59,409 bases of DNA, from positions 1 to 59,409 of the forward strand of contig NZ_MUGS01000031.1 of assembly GCF_002222055.1 (NCBI RefSeq), given 5' to 3'. Made by a program: the position numbers and the translations under genes. Shown here piece after piece: positions 1 through 9,176 of this stretch (its first letter is position 1; every line of letters starts with the position of its first letter). The notes below the pieces were generated by a model. It was given only the letters and a program-made list of their open reading frames with translations. It did no database searches and was not told where the DNA came from. Source of the DNA: Flavobacterium araucananum. Its GTDB lineage: Bacteria > Bacteroidota > Bacteroidia > Flavobacteriales > Flavobacteriaceae.

Positions 1-214
1 GCCTAGTAAAAAATAAAAAGAAAAAAATAGGAAGTAATGATAATGATAGGAACCAAACAAAGAAAAAAGATAGTAACTCGGTAAAGAATGGCATATAGCA
101 ATTTTTCATATGTTTTTCTGAATTTATTAATTGAAGCATCGCTACAAAAATGAATGTTAAAGATGAACTAATTAATGTCGTATTTATTATTATTTTAAAT
201 AATTTCTTTGTCAT
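1..214 (-). CDS. Partial membrane protein, candidate immunity protein
   Basis: An open frame starts at ATG 214 and runs off the window edge with no stop, giving 71 codons. Its start overlaps the stop of the upstream metallopeptidase gene in an ATGA arrangement (4 bases), so the two are probably translationally coupled. The translation begins MTKKLFKIIINTT and has two hydrophobic stretches, at about residues 5-27 and 44-70, separated by a short polar segment containing HMKNC. This suggests an inner-membrane protein. The position directly after a probable toxin fits an immunity protein, but this is inferred from context only; the sequence matches no family I recognise, and the C-terminus is missing. 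Confidence 0.6.
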   Translation of the reverse strand, partial: MTKKLFKIIINTTLISSSLTFIFVAMLQLINSEKHMKNCYMPFFTELLSFFFVWFLSLSLLPIFFFLFFTR

Positions 215-1986
215 TTTAATTTTATTTTAGTTAACCAAATAAAAGATAATACATCTTTTTCCACTGCTATATATTTATTAAAGCTGTCGATGTTTAATCT
301 ATTAATGTAATATGGCATAATGTCAATTTCTCCGTTTAAAGGAAATATCACAGCATTTTCATTTTTATTTTGAGTATATGGATTCACTGATCCTTTGTGT
401 CCGTATGAATGAATAGTTCCTCCGTAAGCTTTTAAAATTGTATGTCCTATTTCATGAGCAGAGGTAAACATAAAATCACAATCTTCGCTTTCTTCTTCAT
501 AATAGTCCCATCTCTCATTTTTGATATATGCAATATTATAACAAATTGCTTTTCTAGATACTAGATTACCGACTGCTGACATTGGGTCTTCAATTGTATC
601 AGGATTTCCAGATCTCAACCAATTACCATTTGTATTATATATTAATTTTATACCTCCAATTGAATTTTGATTTGTATTTATACTATTTATAAAAACTTCA
701 AAATCTACTTTATTAATTTTTACATTTTTCCCTTCATTATGATTTCTATTCCTTCCCCAATGATAGTTTAAACCTTCAATAGCCAATTTTTCTAATTCCT
801 TAAAAGAACGAGTTCTCTTTTTTATAATTGGTTTGTCCGGAGTAATTATATCTTCAGGTATTTTATCCCAAGGACAAATTTTAGCAACTATGTCTTTAAA
901 CGGATCTAGCTCGTTGCTAGTAAAAGTTTCACTACTAATTTCCTCTCCAATTTTAAACGTATTACATTCCAATCCCTGAGCCCCACCATCGGTAAGATTT
1001 ACTCTCAAAGTTACATCAATTCGTTTTGTTTTTTTATCAATTTTTACATCGGTCCATTTTACCTCATTGTATTTTGTAGAGAAATCTACGGCAATAGTTT
1101 TTGGGATGTTGTCTTTTATTGCTGTAATTCTTGCCGTTATCTCTTTGCCATTAAATCGGGTACTATCATAAATATCATCATTATCAAATCCATCCCAACT
1201 AATTGTGTAGCTTCCCATTGTGGTGTAATCAACGGGTTCAAAATCAGGACTGCCTATAGTCGCTTCTGCAGAAGCCATTGGAATCTGTGACGTTTTTTCG
1301 GTCTTGAAGAAGTGTTCTTTATTTTCATTTTGAATAATTACCGGTTTCAGGCACGTATAAGCATATAGCTGCTCGCCGTTTTCGGCAATTATCTCAAAAT
1401 AAAGCTTGTCAATATTATTTTTTTCAAGTGTGTATTTAAACCTGAAAAACTGATTCTCTTCTTTATTTTCAAAATCCAATATCCCAAAAGGAACTATTGT
1501 ATTTTCGGTTTGGTCAAGTTCGAATTTAACATCAAAATCAGGCGTAAAATCAGGTACTGCTAAACCTGTTGTATCCAGATTAATAATTTCGTTGCGTTGT
1601 CCGCAATCCCAAATTTTGATATCGACACCTCCGTATTCGCATTTTATGGTACTTCTTAAAAGCACTGCCAACTCATCCTGAAAATAGACCGTTCCGGGAT
1701 TCTTCCATTCTCCCAATTTCATGACTGTGGCACAAGGACTGGACCTGAAAAAGCTTTTTTTGCAATTGCCTTTAAAGATCAAACTTGTCCTGTCTCTCTC
1801 GACCACGGTAACAACGCGCTTGTCTTGTATGCTTGGCGCATCGTAATTTGTTTTTAGATCGCCATCTGGGATTGTGCATAAATCGCACCTGATTTTGGCT
1901 CCATCAATAACAAATTTTAAACCATCCTCAGCATCTTCTTTCTCTTCACGCAGTTTTCGTCTTGCAGTAATATCCGGTTTTGCCAT
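211..1986 (-). CDS. PAAR-like (DUF4280-type) protein with C-terminal zinc metallopeptidase; probable T6SS effector
   Basis: 591 residues. Residues about 20-130 have the look of the DUF4280 PAAR-like domain: a GAKIRC start, scattered cysteines (FKGNC, SSPC, IKCEYGG) and a closing DCGQ. Such domains cap the type VI secretion spike in Bacteroidota and carry effectors. The middle (about 150-350) is beta-rich and unassigned. The C-terminus has a zincin motif HEIGH at 511-515, with H526 and H530 in YGGTIHSYGH as possible third zinc ligands. There is no signal peptide, as expected for spike delivery. The start at 1986 shares one base with the stop of the upstream gene (TAATG), and the stop overlaps the next start (ATGA). 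Peptidase activity and export route are inferred; no other T6SS gene is visible in the window. Confidence 0.7.
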   Translation of the reverse strand: MAKPDITARRKLREEKEDAEDGLKFVIDGAKIRCDLCTIPDGDLKTNYDAPSIQDKRVVTVVERDRTSLIFKGNCKKSFFRSSPCATVMKLGEWKNPGTVYFQDELAVLLRSTIKCEYGGVDIKIWDCGQRNEIINLDTTGLAVPDFTPDFDVKFELDQTENTIVPFGILDFENKEENQFFRFKYTLEKNNIDKLYFEIIAENGEQLYAYTCLKPVIIQNENKEHFFKTEKTSQIPMASAEATIGSPDFEPVDYTTMGSYTISWDGFDNDDIYDSTRFNGKEITARITAIKDNIPKTIAVDFSTKYNEVKWTDVKIDKKTKRIDVTLRVNLTDGGAQGLECNTFKIGEEISSETFTSNELDPFKDIVAKICPWDKIPEDIITPDKPIIKKRTRSFKELEKLAIEGLNYHWGRNRNHNEGKNVKINKVDFEVFINSINTNQNSIGGIKLIYNTNGNWLRSGNPDTIEDPMSAVGNLVSRKAICYNIAYIKNERWDYYEEESEDCDFMFTSAHEIGHTILKAYGGTIHSYGHKGSVNPYTQNKNENAVIFPLNGEIDIMPYYINRLNIDSFNKYIAVEKDVLSFIWLTKIKLK

Positions 1987-2732
1987 TATAGGGTGGTTTT
2001 ATAAATGTTATACAAAATGGTTTTTTTTTCTTTTTCTACTTCAATTGTAGCCAGATCTATTTGATCTTTTCTATATTCGATAATACCATCATATTTTATA
2101 AAATCGGTATCTTGGTTATCCTCAATAGCCGCTGCTTTTACTAAATAAGTATCAAATTTTTCATCTTTTGGATAAAAGTGTTCTGTTATCACAGCTTTTT
2201 TACAATCCAGTAATTTTCTTTTCCTCTCGATAGCATAAGAGTTTCTGTAGAGGCTTGAAAAATAGAGACCAAACATTTTATAATCAGAAAAAAAGGACAA
2301 TAGCTTTCGCTCTTCTTTTACTATCTCTGTAATATTTTGCCTGTACGATTCTGCGCTAAGACCTATATTATCAATTGCTAGTTTGGCGCTTACAATTTTC
2401 CATCTTTCCTTTAGTTCTTCAAAATTTAGGACTTTGATGATTTTGCCGTATTCGTTTATTTCTAGTTCTATTTCGTCAAAAGCGGATCCTGTTTTCTTGA
2501 GAAAAAAGATATTTTCTACAGACATATTACTTTTGATTTTTATATCTGAAAGAAATACATGAAACAACATCTCATTTCCATCCCGTTGGTATCTTGTGAT
2601 AGAAATTTCTCTTGTTTGTCTTATCTTTTTTACCTTTTCAGGATTCGAAAAATCCGATGTGAGGGATTCAAATATAAAATCGTTCGTTTTATCAAGTTCA
2701 GGGAGTATACTGCTGTAGTCTAAATAATTCAT
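1986..2732 (-). CDS. Unknown protein, possible effector adaptor
   Basis: 248 residues, soluble, no signal peptide or membrane segment. It is the first gene of the three-gene cassette, and its stop overlaps the start of the PAAR-like metallopeptidase gene by one base. I do not recognise the family. The sequence is charged and helix-rich in its second half (KEERKLLSFFSDYKMFGLYFSSLYRNS, about 138-165, shown here in part). Genes in this position before T6SS effectors are often chaperones or adaptors that load the effector; that is inference from position alone. No consensus -7 element was found just upstream. The 254-base gap to the preceding minus-strand gene contains that gene's terminator, so the cassette should have its own promoter. 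Confidence 0.65.
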   Translation of the reverse strand: MNYLDYSSILPELDKTNDFIFESLTSDFSNPEKVKKIRQTREISITRYQRDGNEMLFHVFLSDIKIKSNMSVENIFFLKKTGSAFDEIELEINEYGKIIKVLNFEELKERWKIVSAKLAIDNIGLSAESYRQNITEIVKEERKLLSFFSDYKMFGLYFSSLYRNSYAIERKRKLLDCKKAVITEHFYPKDEKFDTYLVKAAAIEDNQDTDFIKYDGIIEYRKDQIDLATIEVEKEKKTILYNIYKTTL

Positions 2733-2930
2733 CCTTTTTAAGTATTAGTCTTTATAACTTTTGCTACTTGTATGATTGTTTTAGGAGGAACATTTTTTTA
2801 CAAATAAGATTTTATAAAGTTTAAAAAGCACAATTATTCCGCTAGCCACTATAAGTTTTATTGGTAACAGAATAAGACTTTTTTAGAAATAAAATATTGC
2901 GATAAATTATTGTCAAGATAATTTCAAAAA

Positions 2931-2962
2931 AAAGACGATACACTTTTCAGCGTATCGTCTTT
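2931..2962 (-). terminator. Hairpin terminator of the CheB/CheR-kinase operon
   Basis: Perfect 11-base stem (2931-2941 with 2952-2962, loop 10), followed on the minus strand by a T-run (A-run 2926-2933 on plus). It lies 25 bases after the stop of the kinase gene and separates it from the effector cassette. Confidence 0.8.
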
Positions 2963-2986
2963 TACAATTCAATAAATAGTAAAACC

Positions 2987-5900
2987 TTAAACAGGCAATA
3001 TAATATGAAACTCGGCACCAATATTTTCTTCGGCTTTAGAGAAGATGATACCTTTATGGTTTTCTACGATTTTTTTGCCAATGGCAAGACCAATTCCGGT
3101 TCCGGTATAAACTTCGTTATTGTGTAAACGCTGGAAAATAGTGAAGATTTTATTCTCGTATTGTTTGTTAAAACCTATTCCGTTGTCTTTTATGATAATT
3201 TCGCAATAGCTTAATTTGGGATCTAAAGTGGGATATTTTTTAACCTGACCCGCACTCACTTTCTGAGAATATATTTCGACTTTAGAGAGCGAACCATCGT
3301 TTTTGTAAAACTTAAGAGCATTGCTTATTAAATTATAAAAAAGCTGATTCATTTGCAACGGAACTGCCTTAATAACAGGCAATGGTCCTACTTTTATTTT
3401 AAGATCACGTTCTTCGATCATTAACTCAAAATCGACCATTATATCAGCTATAATTACATTTAGATCCGTGGTTACAAATTGTCTGTCGGGATTATTAAGA
3501 TACGAATATGCTAATAAATCTTTGATAAGCGTATTCATGCGTATAGACGATTTACTGATTTTTTCGACCAGACCAAGCGCATCGGCAGAAAAGTTTTCGT
3601 TCATTTCCAGAAGTCGGCTTATAAACATCAATATTTTGCGCAAAGGTTCCTGCAAATCATGGCTCGCTACATAGGCATATTCCTGTAGCTGCACATTGGC
3701 ACCGTGCAAATTCTTGATTAAACTTTCGAGTTCTTTATTTGCGGTCAACAAATCGGCAGTACGTTCCTCTACTTTACTTTCGAAACCACTTGATAATACC
3801 TGCAATCTTTTCTCGATAATTCTACGTTCTGTAATGTCTTCGATTGCCAGTAAAATCAATTGCTCTTTGCTGTTTTCGTTGGTCACTTGTCTGGCATTTA
3901 GCAGCATGATGCTTTCGCCATAAGGCAGGAGATTTACTGAGATCTGATAATCATCAAGCTGTGTTTTTTCAGGAAGCACTTTTTCGAGCATGGCGCGCAT
4001 CGGAATGTTATCAAAAAGATGGTTCTGAATTTCGTAAATTAGTTTTCCCGTAGCTTCTTCTTTGGCAATATTATACTTTTTAGAGAACGCTCTATTGATG
4101 TTTTTAATCCTTAAATTGGTATCCAATACTACAATAGGTTCTCGAAGAGTCGCTACAATAGCCTCCGTGTAGTTTTTAGAAATATTAATTTGTTGCTGTT
4201 TGTTTAAAAGCTCCTGATTAATTTGCAAAAGCTCTTCGTTACTCGATTGTAACTCTTCTTTTGAGGTTTCCAATTCTTCATTCAGACTTTGCAACTCTTC
4301 GCTCCCACTCAATAATTCTTCGTTGGCACTTTGCAGTTCTTCGTTTGATGCCTCTTGTTCTTCGCTAATTGCGTTTACATCATCGTGTATTTTTGCGAGC
4401 TCTTTTTCGAGTTGGGCAATTTTTCTTAAGTTCGCATTCTCGCTAATTTCTTCTGCCGTAAATTCGCCAGAAGAGATATCTTCTTTTCTAAGGATACTTT
4501 TATAAAACAAAACTAAAAAATAAGGCTCTGAAGTATCTTCAAGCGGGCAAATTTCGATCGTAACTTCACTAATTGTTCCTCTACTTTTTACCTGTATCCC
4601 TTCTTTTTTTATCAATGAACCTGCTTCTTTGGCTTTATGCCAGGTATTTCTAAGTTCAAATGCCAGGCCTTCGCGAGCCATTTTTAGTAGATTAAAAGTG
4701 GGTTTTCCGGTAGAAAGCTCAATAAATTCGGCTATTGATCCGTTAATATGCACGATATCCATTTGCTCGTTTACGATAACACTTGCCGGAGTATAATTGG
4801 ATAGTAATACTGCTTCGGCACTTTTTCTAAAATCTTCTTTGATAATTTCTTTTCTTGGTATATTGGTTTTCAACGTTTTTAATTTACCATTCGATTGCAT
4901 ACCAGAATGTACGAATCTGCCGGAAACCTGTTTGCGGGTATAAATTTTTCCTGCTTTCTCAAACGGCTGAAAAAGTTCAGCAGCAGGAACAGCAGTTTCT
5001 GATTTTCCTAACAGTAAAAATCCGTTTTCTTTTAAGGCATAATGAAAAGTCGCCAGTGCTTTTTTCTGCAACAGCGAATCCATATAAATAAATACATTTC
5101 TACAGGTAATTAAATCCATTCTGGCAAAAGGCGGATCTGTTAAAAAATTATGAACCGCAAAAATGCATAAATCCCTAATTTGTCTTTTAATTTTATAACC
5201 GCTGGTATTGGCTGTAAAATATTTTGTCAGAATGGTTTCAGACACATTTCGCATTTGCGATTTTCTGTAAAACCCTATTCTGGCTTTTGCAATCGCTACT
5301 TCTGAAATATCCGAGGCAAAAATCTGGATTTCTTTTCCCTCCAGGTTTTCACCTAAATATTCGTGTAGCGCAATTGCCAATGTATACGCTTCTTCGCCTG
5401 TAGAACAGCCTGCAATCCAGATACGTATTGAGTTTCCTTCGGTTACCCTGTTCGTCAATATCGGAAAAACTCTTTCTCTCATGATCTGAAATATCTTGGT
5501 ATCTCTAAAAAATTCAGTCACAGGAATCAATAAATCGTTAAACAAGACTTCAGATGCTACTTTATCACCCTGAAGTACTTTTAGATAATCTCTTAAAGTA
5601 ATAATTTTATTCAGTGCCATTCGCCTTGCAATGCGTCTGCGAATGGTTGTTTGTTTATAATAGGTAAAGTCTACTCCGCTATGATGGCGTAATATTTTTA
5701 TAATTTCCTGAAAAGCCAGTTCATCATTGGGGTCATTTTCTTCGGTAAAATTGTCTCTTGCCCGGGTAAGTTCCATCAATTTTTCTACAATTTGTTTTGG
5801 TGATAAAACATAATCTACTACACCTGCATTAATTGCATTTTGTGGCATTTCGTTATTCGCTGCTTCGATATCCTGTGCAAAAGTAATTCCGCCATGTTTT

Positions 5901-6352
5901 TTGATTGCTTTAAGTCCAATAGTACCATCAGAACCATTTCCGGAAAGCAAAACGCCATAAGCCAAATCAAGATGAACCTCTGCCAATGAATTAAAAAAAA
6001 CATCTATAGCCTGATTTTTAGTATCTTTTATACGCGGACTCAACTTAAGAACACCATCAAAAGAAGTCAGCATTTTATTCTCCGGAATCACATAAATAGT
6101 ATTGGGGGCCAAATGAATATCATCGGTGATTTCATTGATTGGAATTTTGGCAACACGCGATAAAAGTTCTGTAAGCATGCTGTCATGCGACGGATGAAGG
6201 TGTTGTACAATGACATAAGCCATTTCAGAATTAGACGGAACTGCTTCGATAAATTGTCTAAAAGCCTCTAATCCTCCCGCTGAAGCACCAATACCTACAA
6301 TAGGAAAATCCTGGCGCGTAGCCTTAGGTAAACTGTTTTTTTGCGTAGACAT
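2987..6352 (-). CDS. CheB-CheR-PAS-histidine kinase fusion
   Basis: 1121 residues, cytosolic. Order of domains: CheB methylesterase (about 14-195) with the expected Ser (GASAGG, S24), His (QHLHPSH, H51) and Asp (GNGSDGT, about 142); CheR methyltransferase (about 215-470) with the SAM-binding GCSTGEEAYTLA segment; PAS-like region (about 510-620); long Glu/Ser/Gln-rich coiled coil (about 640-720); second PAS (about 725-850); HisKA with phospho-acceptor H898 (ASHDLQEPLRK); HATPase to the end (NGIGF, GTGIGLAIGKK). CheB/CheR here lack a REC domain and no chemoreceptor is nearby, so the methyl-transfer modules may act within signalling rather than chemotaxis; that part is inference. It follows a single-domain response regulator gene at 64 bases and is probably co-transcribed with it. 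Confidence 0.92.
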   Translation of the reverse strand: MSTQKNSLPKATRQDFPIVGIGASAGGLEAFRQFIEAVPSNSEMAYVIVQHLHPSHDSMLTELLSRVAKIPINEITDDIHLAPNTIYVIPENKMLTSFDGVLKLSPRIKDTKNQAIDVFFNSLAEVHLDLAYGVLLSGNGSDGTIGLKAIKKHGGITFAQDIEAANNEMPQNAINAGVVDYVLSPKQIVEKLMELTRARDNFTEENDPNDELAFQEIIKILRHHSGVDFTYYKQTTIRRRIARRMALNKIITLRDYLKVLQGDKVASEVLFNDLLIPVTEFFRDTKIFQIMRERVFPILTNRVTEGNSIRIWIAGCSTGEEAYTLAIALHEYLGENLEGKEIQIFASDISEVAIAKARIGFYRKSQMRNVSETILTKYFTANTSGYKIKRQIRDLCIFAVHNFLTDPPFARMDLITCRNVFIYMDSLLQKKALATFHYALKENGFLLLGKSETAVPAAELFQPFEKAGKIYTRKQVSGRFVHSGMQSNGKLKTLKTNIPRKEIIKEDFRKSAEAVLLSNYTPASVIVNEQMDIVHINGSIAEFIELSTGKPTFNLLKMAREGLAFELRNTWHKAKEAGSLIKKEGIQVKSRGTISEVTIEICPLEDTSEPYFLVLFYKSILRKEDISSGEFTAEEISENANLRKIAQLEKELAKIHDDVNAISEEQEASNEELQSANEELLSGSEELQSLNEELETSKEELQSSNEELLQINQELLNKQQQINISKNYTEAIVATLREPIVVLDTNLRIKNINRAFSKKYNIAKEEATGKLIYEIQNHLFDNIPMRAMLEKVLPEKTQLDDYQISVNLLPYGESIMLLNARQVTNENSKEQLILLAIEDITERRIIEKRLQVLSSGFESKVEERTADLLTANKELESLIKNLHGANVQLQEYAYVASHDLQEPLRKILMFISRLLEMNENFSADALGLVEKISKSSIRMNTLIKDLLAYSYLNNPDRQFVTTDLNVIIADIMVDFELMIEERDLKIKVGPLPVIKAVPLQMNQLFYNLISNALKFYKNDGSLSKVEIYSQKVSAGQVKKYPTLDPKLSYCEIIIKDNGIGFNKQYENKIFTIFQRLHNNEVYTGTGIGLAIGKKIVENHKGIIFSKAEENIGAEFHIILPV

Positions 6353-6416
6353 GATTTCAATTTTTAGGTGTTAAGGAATGATCTGTAAACAATATTCCAT
6401 GTAAACTCTTTGAAAT

Positions 6417-6869
6417 CTATACTGTAATGATATATGACTCAATTTTTGCATGCTTCAACTTTTCCTGCCAATCTGTTTCGATGACCTTTTTTAATAACTT
6501 TTTCAAATCACCAAAAGCAACTGGTTTTACAATGTAAGCATTTGCGCCCAGACCAAAAGTATTCGTGATACCATCAATAGTTGCTGAAGTTGAATAAATA
6601 GCAATCATTGGTATATCCTTGAATCTGGAATCTTCCCTAATTTGTTGCAAGGTTTCGAAACCCGACAATATGGGCATATTAAGGTCTAAAAAAATAATAT
6701 CGGGAATCTCAAATTTTTTGTCATTAAGACGGTCCAGAAGCTCTACACCATTTCTACAAAATTCAACCGGATGATTTAAATGCAGGTCTTCTACTGCTTC
6801 GGCAAAAAACTCTCTGTCGTCTTCGTCATCATCAGTAAGTAAAATTCTAATATTCTCGTTTATATTCAT
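6417..6869 (-). CDS. Single-domain response regulator (Rcp1/CheY-like)
   Basis: 150 residues, only a receiver domain. It shows the acidic cluster LLTDDDEDD, the phospho-acceptor Asp in DIIFLDLNMP, the conserved Ser/Thr in YSTSA and the Lys in YIVKPVAF. There is no output domain, as in Rcp1-type partners of hybrid or phytochrome-like kinases. It is the first gene of the operon with the CheB-CheR-kinase fusion, which is its probable phosphodonor. Confidence 0.92.
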   Translation of the reverse strand: MNINENIRILLTDDDEDDREFFAEAVEDLHLNHPVEFCRNGVELLDRLNDKKFEIPDIIFLDLNMPILSGFETLQQIREDSRFKDIPMIAIYSTSATIDGITNTFGLGANAYIVKPVAFGDLKKLLKKVIETDWQEKLKHAKIESYIITV

Positions 6870-6888
6870 TTTGGGCTAGCGTATATCT

Positions 6889-6922
6889 CAAATGTACACT
6901 TTAATAAACGGGAATAGCCAAA
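6889..6922 (-). promoter_or_regulatory. Promoter of the response regulator/kinase operon
   Basis: On the minus strand a -7 element TACATTTG (6896-6889) matches TAnnTTTG, with TTTTG at about 6923-6919 as -33, 22 bases away. It leaves a leader of about 13 bases before ATG 6869. The rest of the 335-base divergent gap (6870-7204) holds a TATTTTTG -7 element at 7162-7169 on the plus strand for the GlxA-like gene, and nothing else that I can see. Confidence 0.6.
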
Positions 6923-7204
6923 ACATAGTAATTTACTTAAAAAATTGGCCTTTACATTCTTATTGCATCTCAAAAATAACGGTTGAACGAGCTATACCAT
7001 TGCTACCTATGATTTGAAATCTATTATTGTATTTTTCTAAAAATCAAAAGATAAATAGTATTTAAGCTACATACAGATAAAAAGTGCGGTTTTTGCTTTC
7101 TTTTAAAAATAAAGATAAAGCCTGTGTTCTACGAGAGGTTTTAGAAATGAAATTAATCGTTTATTTTTGTGAGATCCAAAACGAATGGTAACACAGGCTA
7201 CAAA

Positions 7205-8167
7205 ATGAAAGAAACAATAGCAACGGTTTATTTTTACATTCCGCAACACGTTACACTTCTGGACTTGAGTGGCGTTCTCGAAGTATTTCAGGAAGCGATA
7301 AGGCTTGGATTCCCGTATCAATTGCAATTTATTAGCAGTCAATCCAGTGTGGTTTGTTCTTCCGGATTAGAATTGGCGGCACTTACCCACTTTTCTAAAG
7401 TAAAACCGCAGCAAAACGATCTTGTTTTTATTTCCGGGTTCAGCACGCATCAAATCGATCTAAATTTAGAAGATGCTTCTTTTTTTAAATGGCTGGAGCT
7501 AGTAAACACCAATAAAACAACACTTTGCAGTATTTGTTCGGGTGCATTTATTTTGGCAAAAGCCGGACTTTTGGATCATAAAGAATGTACCACACATTTT
7601 AAACTGGTCGAAAAACTCAAGAACGATTTTCCGCTTGCCCAAACACAAAATAATACCTTGTTTACCCAATCCGAAAATATTTATACAAGCGCCGGAATTA
7701 TAACCGGAATCGATCTGGCATTGCATATTATCGAACAGCGACACAACAAAGAAACCGCAGCTATAATAGCCAAAGAACTGGTAGTTTATAAACGAAGGCA
7801 CGGAAATGATAAACAGGAAAGTGTTTATTTGCAAAACCGAAACCATCATGACCAAAAAATTCATATCCTTCAGGATTGGATTATTTCAAATCTGGATAAA
7901 ACATCAACAATCGATTTTTTGTCCCAATTAGTGCATATCGGCCCTAGAAATCTAACCCGAATTTTTAAGAAACAAACGGGAATCACCATTGCTGAATACC
8001 GCACTAAATTAAGAATCGAAAAGGCAAAAAGCCTGCTCACCAATTCTGATTATAAAATAGAACATATTGCCCATTTATGCGGTTACAAAACCTCAAAACA
8101 ATTGCGCGTTATTCTTGAAACACATCTTGAAGCTTTGCCTACAGTCCTTAAAAAAAGACTGTCTTAA
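7205..8167 (+). CDS. GlxA/FtrA-type AraC-family regulator with DJ-1/PfpI domain
   Basis: 320 residues from ATG 7205. An in-frame start exists at 7169 but lies inside the -7 element TATTTTTG (7162-7169), so 7205 (MKETIATVYF) is preferred. Residues about 5-175 form a DJ-1/PfpI-like ligand domain with the nucleophile-elbow segment CSICSGAFILAKAGLLD, common in GlxA-type regulators. Residues about 220-310 carry two AraC-type helix-turn-helix motifs (TIDFLSQLVHIGPRNLTRIFK and KIEHIAHLCGYKTSKQLR). A promoter-proximal hydrolase gene follows after 75 bases with its own promoter and is a natural target. The inducer cannot be read from sequence. Confidence 0.9.
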   Translation: MKETIATVYFYIPQHVTLLDLSGVLEVFQEAIRLGFPYQLQFISSQSSVVCSSGLELAALTHFSKVKPQQNDLVFISGFSTHQIDLNLEDASFFKWLELVNTNKTTLCSICSGAFILAKAGLLDHKECTTHFKLVEKLKNDFPLAQTQNNTLFTQSENIYTSAGIITGIDLALHIIEQRHNKETAAIIAKELVVYKRRHGNDKQESVYLQNRNHHDQKIHILQDWIISNLDKTSTIDFLSQLVHIGPRNLTRIFKKQTGITIAEYRTKLRIEKAKSLLTNSDYKIEHIAHLCGYKTSKQLRVILETHLEALPTVLKKRLS

Positions 8168-8189
8168 AACGACTATCTTTTGTCCTTTT

Positions 8190-8216
8190 TTGATCCTGAA
8201 TACAACGGTATATTTG
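8190..8216 (+). promoter_or_regulatory. Promoter of the isochorismatase-family gene
   Basis: TTG at 8190-8192, a 16-base gap and TATATTTG at 8209-8216 (exact TAnnTTTG). The predicted transcript starts about 20 bases before ATG 8243 and rules out the longer reading frame that begins at 8180. Confidence 0.65.
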
Positions 8217-8242
8217 TATCTAATAATCTAATTTATAAAAAG

Positions 8243-8809
8243 ATGAAGCTTAGAGACCAAAATACAGCCTTGATTCTAATTGATGTTCAGAAAGGTTTTA
8301 ATGATGAAGAATATTGGGGCGGAAACAGAAATAATAAGGATGCCGAAACAAAAATGATTCAGATCCTCAAACAATGGAGAACGCTTGAATTACCTGTTTT
8401 TCATATTGTTCACAGTTCTTTGCAACCCAACTCAAAATTGCACGGTTCTCATCCGGGATTCGAAATAAAAGACGAAGTAAAACCTGTTGCCGGAGAACCC
8501 GTAATTACAAAAAATGTAAACAGTGCTTTTATAGGAACTGACTTAAAGGAGCGATTAGATGCTCTTAAAATTAATAAGCTTGTTATTGTAGGTCTTACAA
8601 CCAATCATTGTGTGTCTACAACGACAAGAATGGCAGGGAATTTAGGATTCGATGTTTATTTAATTTCGGATGCTACGGCGACTTTTGACCGAATTGGGAT
8701 TAACGGAGAAAAATATGAAGCGGAGTTAGTGCATCAAATCTCTCTGGCAAGTTTGCATAATGAATTTGCTAATGTTATTGATACTGCAAAACTTCTTGAA
8801 CTGGTATAA
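8243..8809 (+). CDS. Isochorismatase-family cysteine hydrolase
   Basis: 188 residues from ATG 8243. The catalytic Asp lies in LILIDVQKGF, and the nucleophilic Cys in GLTTNHCVSTTTRMA with the following GFDVYLISDAT strand, both typical of the isochorismatase/nicotinamidase superfamily. Substrate is not predictable: members cleave isochorismate, nicotinamide, ureidoacetates and other amides. No siderophore or NAD gene is adjacent. The upstream GlxA-like regulator is its probable controller. The frame could extend to 8180, but the promoter lies inside that extension. Confidence 0.88.
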   Translation: MKLRDQNTALILIDVQKGFNDEEYWGGNRNNKDAETKMIQILKQWRTLELPVFHIVHSSLQPNSKLHGSHPGFEIKDEVKPVAGEPVITKNVNSAFIGTDLKERLDALKINKLVIVGLTTNHCVSTTTRMAGNLGFDVYLISDATATFDRIGINGEKYEAELVHQISLASLHNEFANVIDTAKLLELV

Positions 8810-9073
8810 TTTTTTTTGCCACGATTATTTTGAGGAAAAAAAAGTTTGCCACGAATAACACCATTTTATACAAATTATTTTTTTAAAGATTGCGCACAAA
8901 CTTAATAATGAGTCATTTGACCAATTTATCAACGTAATATTGTCGGTATCTTTGTTTTTTATTCTCAAAGAGCACAAAAGAAATTAGCAAAAATTCGTGC
9001 AATTCGTGGCTAACTTTTTTAAACACAAGCACAACAAAAGAAATTAGCGAAAATTCGTGTAATTCGTGGCAAA
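8810..9073. repeat. Dispersed intergenic repeats with a 60-base direct repeat
   Basis: The 367-base gap 8810-9176 contains no gene. It begins with a T-run and GCCACGATTATTTTG right after the hydrolase stop. A nearly identical 36-base segment occurs twice, at 8975-9010 and 9035-9070, period 60 and ending AATTCGTGTAATTCGTGGC; in reverse complement it reads GCCACGAATTACACGAATT, a text I recognise as frequent between Flavobacterium genes. The remainder, 9074-9176, holds a -7-like TAGATTTG at 9134-9141 for ribB. No FMN riboswitch fold was seen. Confidence 0.7.
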
Positions 9074-9176
9074 CTTAAAATTAGCGAACTCATTTTATTG
9101 ACCTATATCAAACTTTTGCGTGTTTAACAACTTTAGATTTGTTGCTTATTAATTTTCAAAAAACATTCAAAGCAAA

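Noticed and set aside
8180..8242. Longer N-terminus of the isochorismatase-family protein
   Set aside because: A consensus promoter (8190-8216) lies inside it, and family similarity begins at MKLRDQNTALIL.
9074..9176. FMN riboswitch before ribB
   Set aside because: The leader is too short and shows none of the conserved paired GGG/CCC elements of the FMN aptamer.
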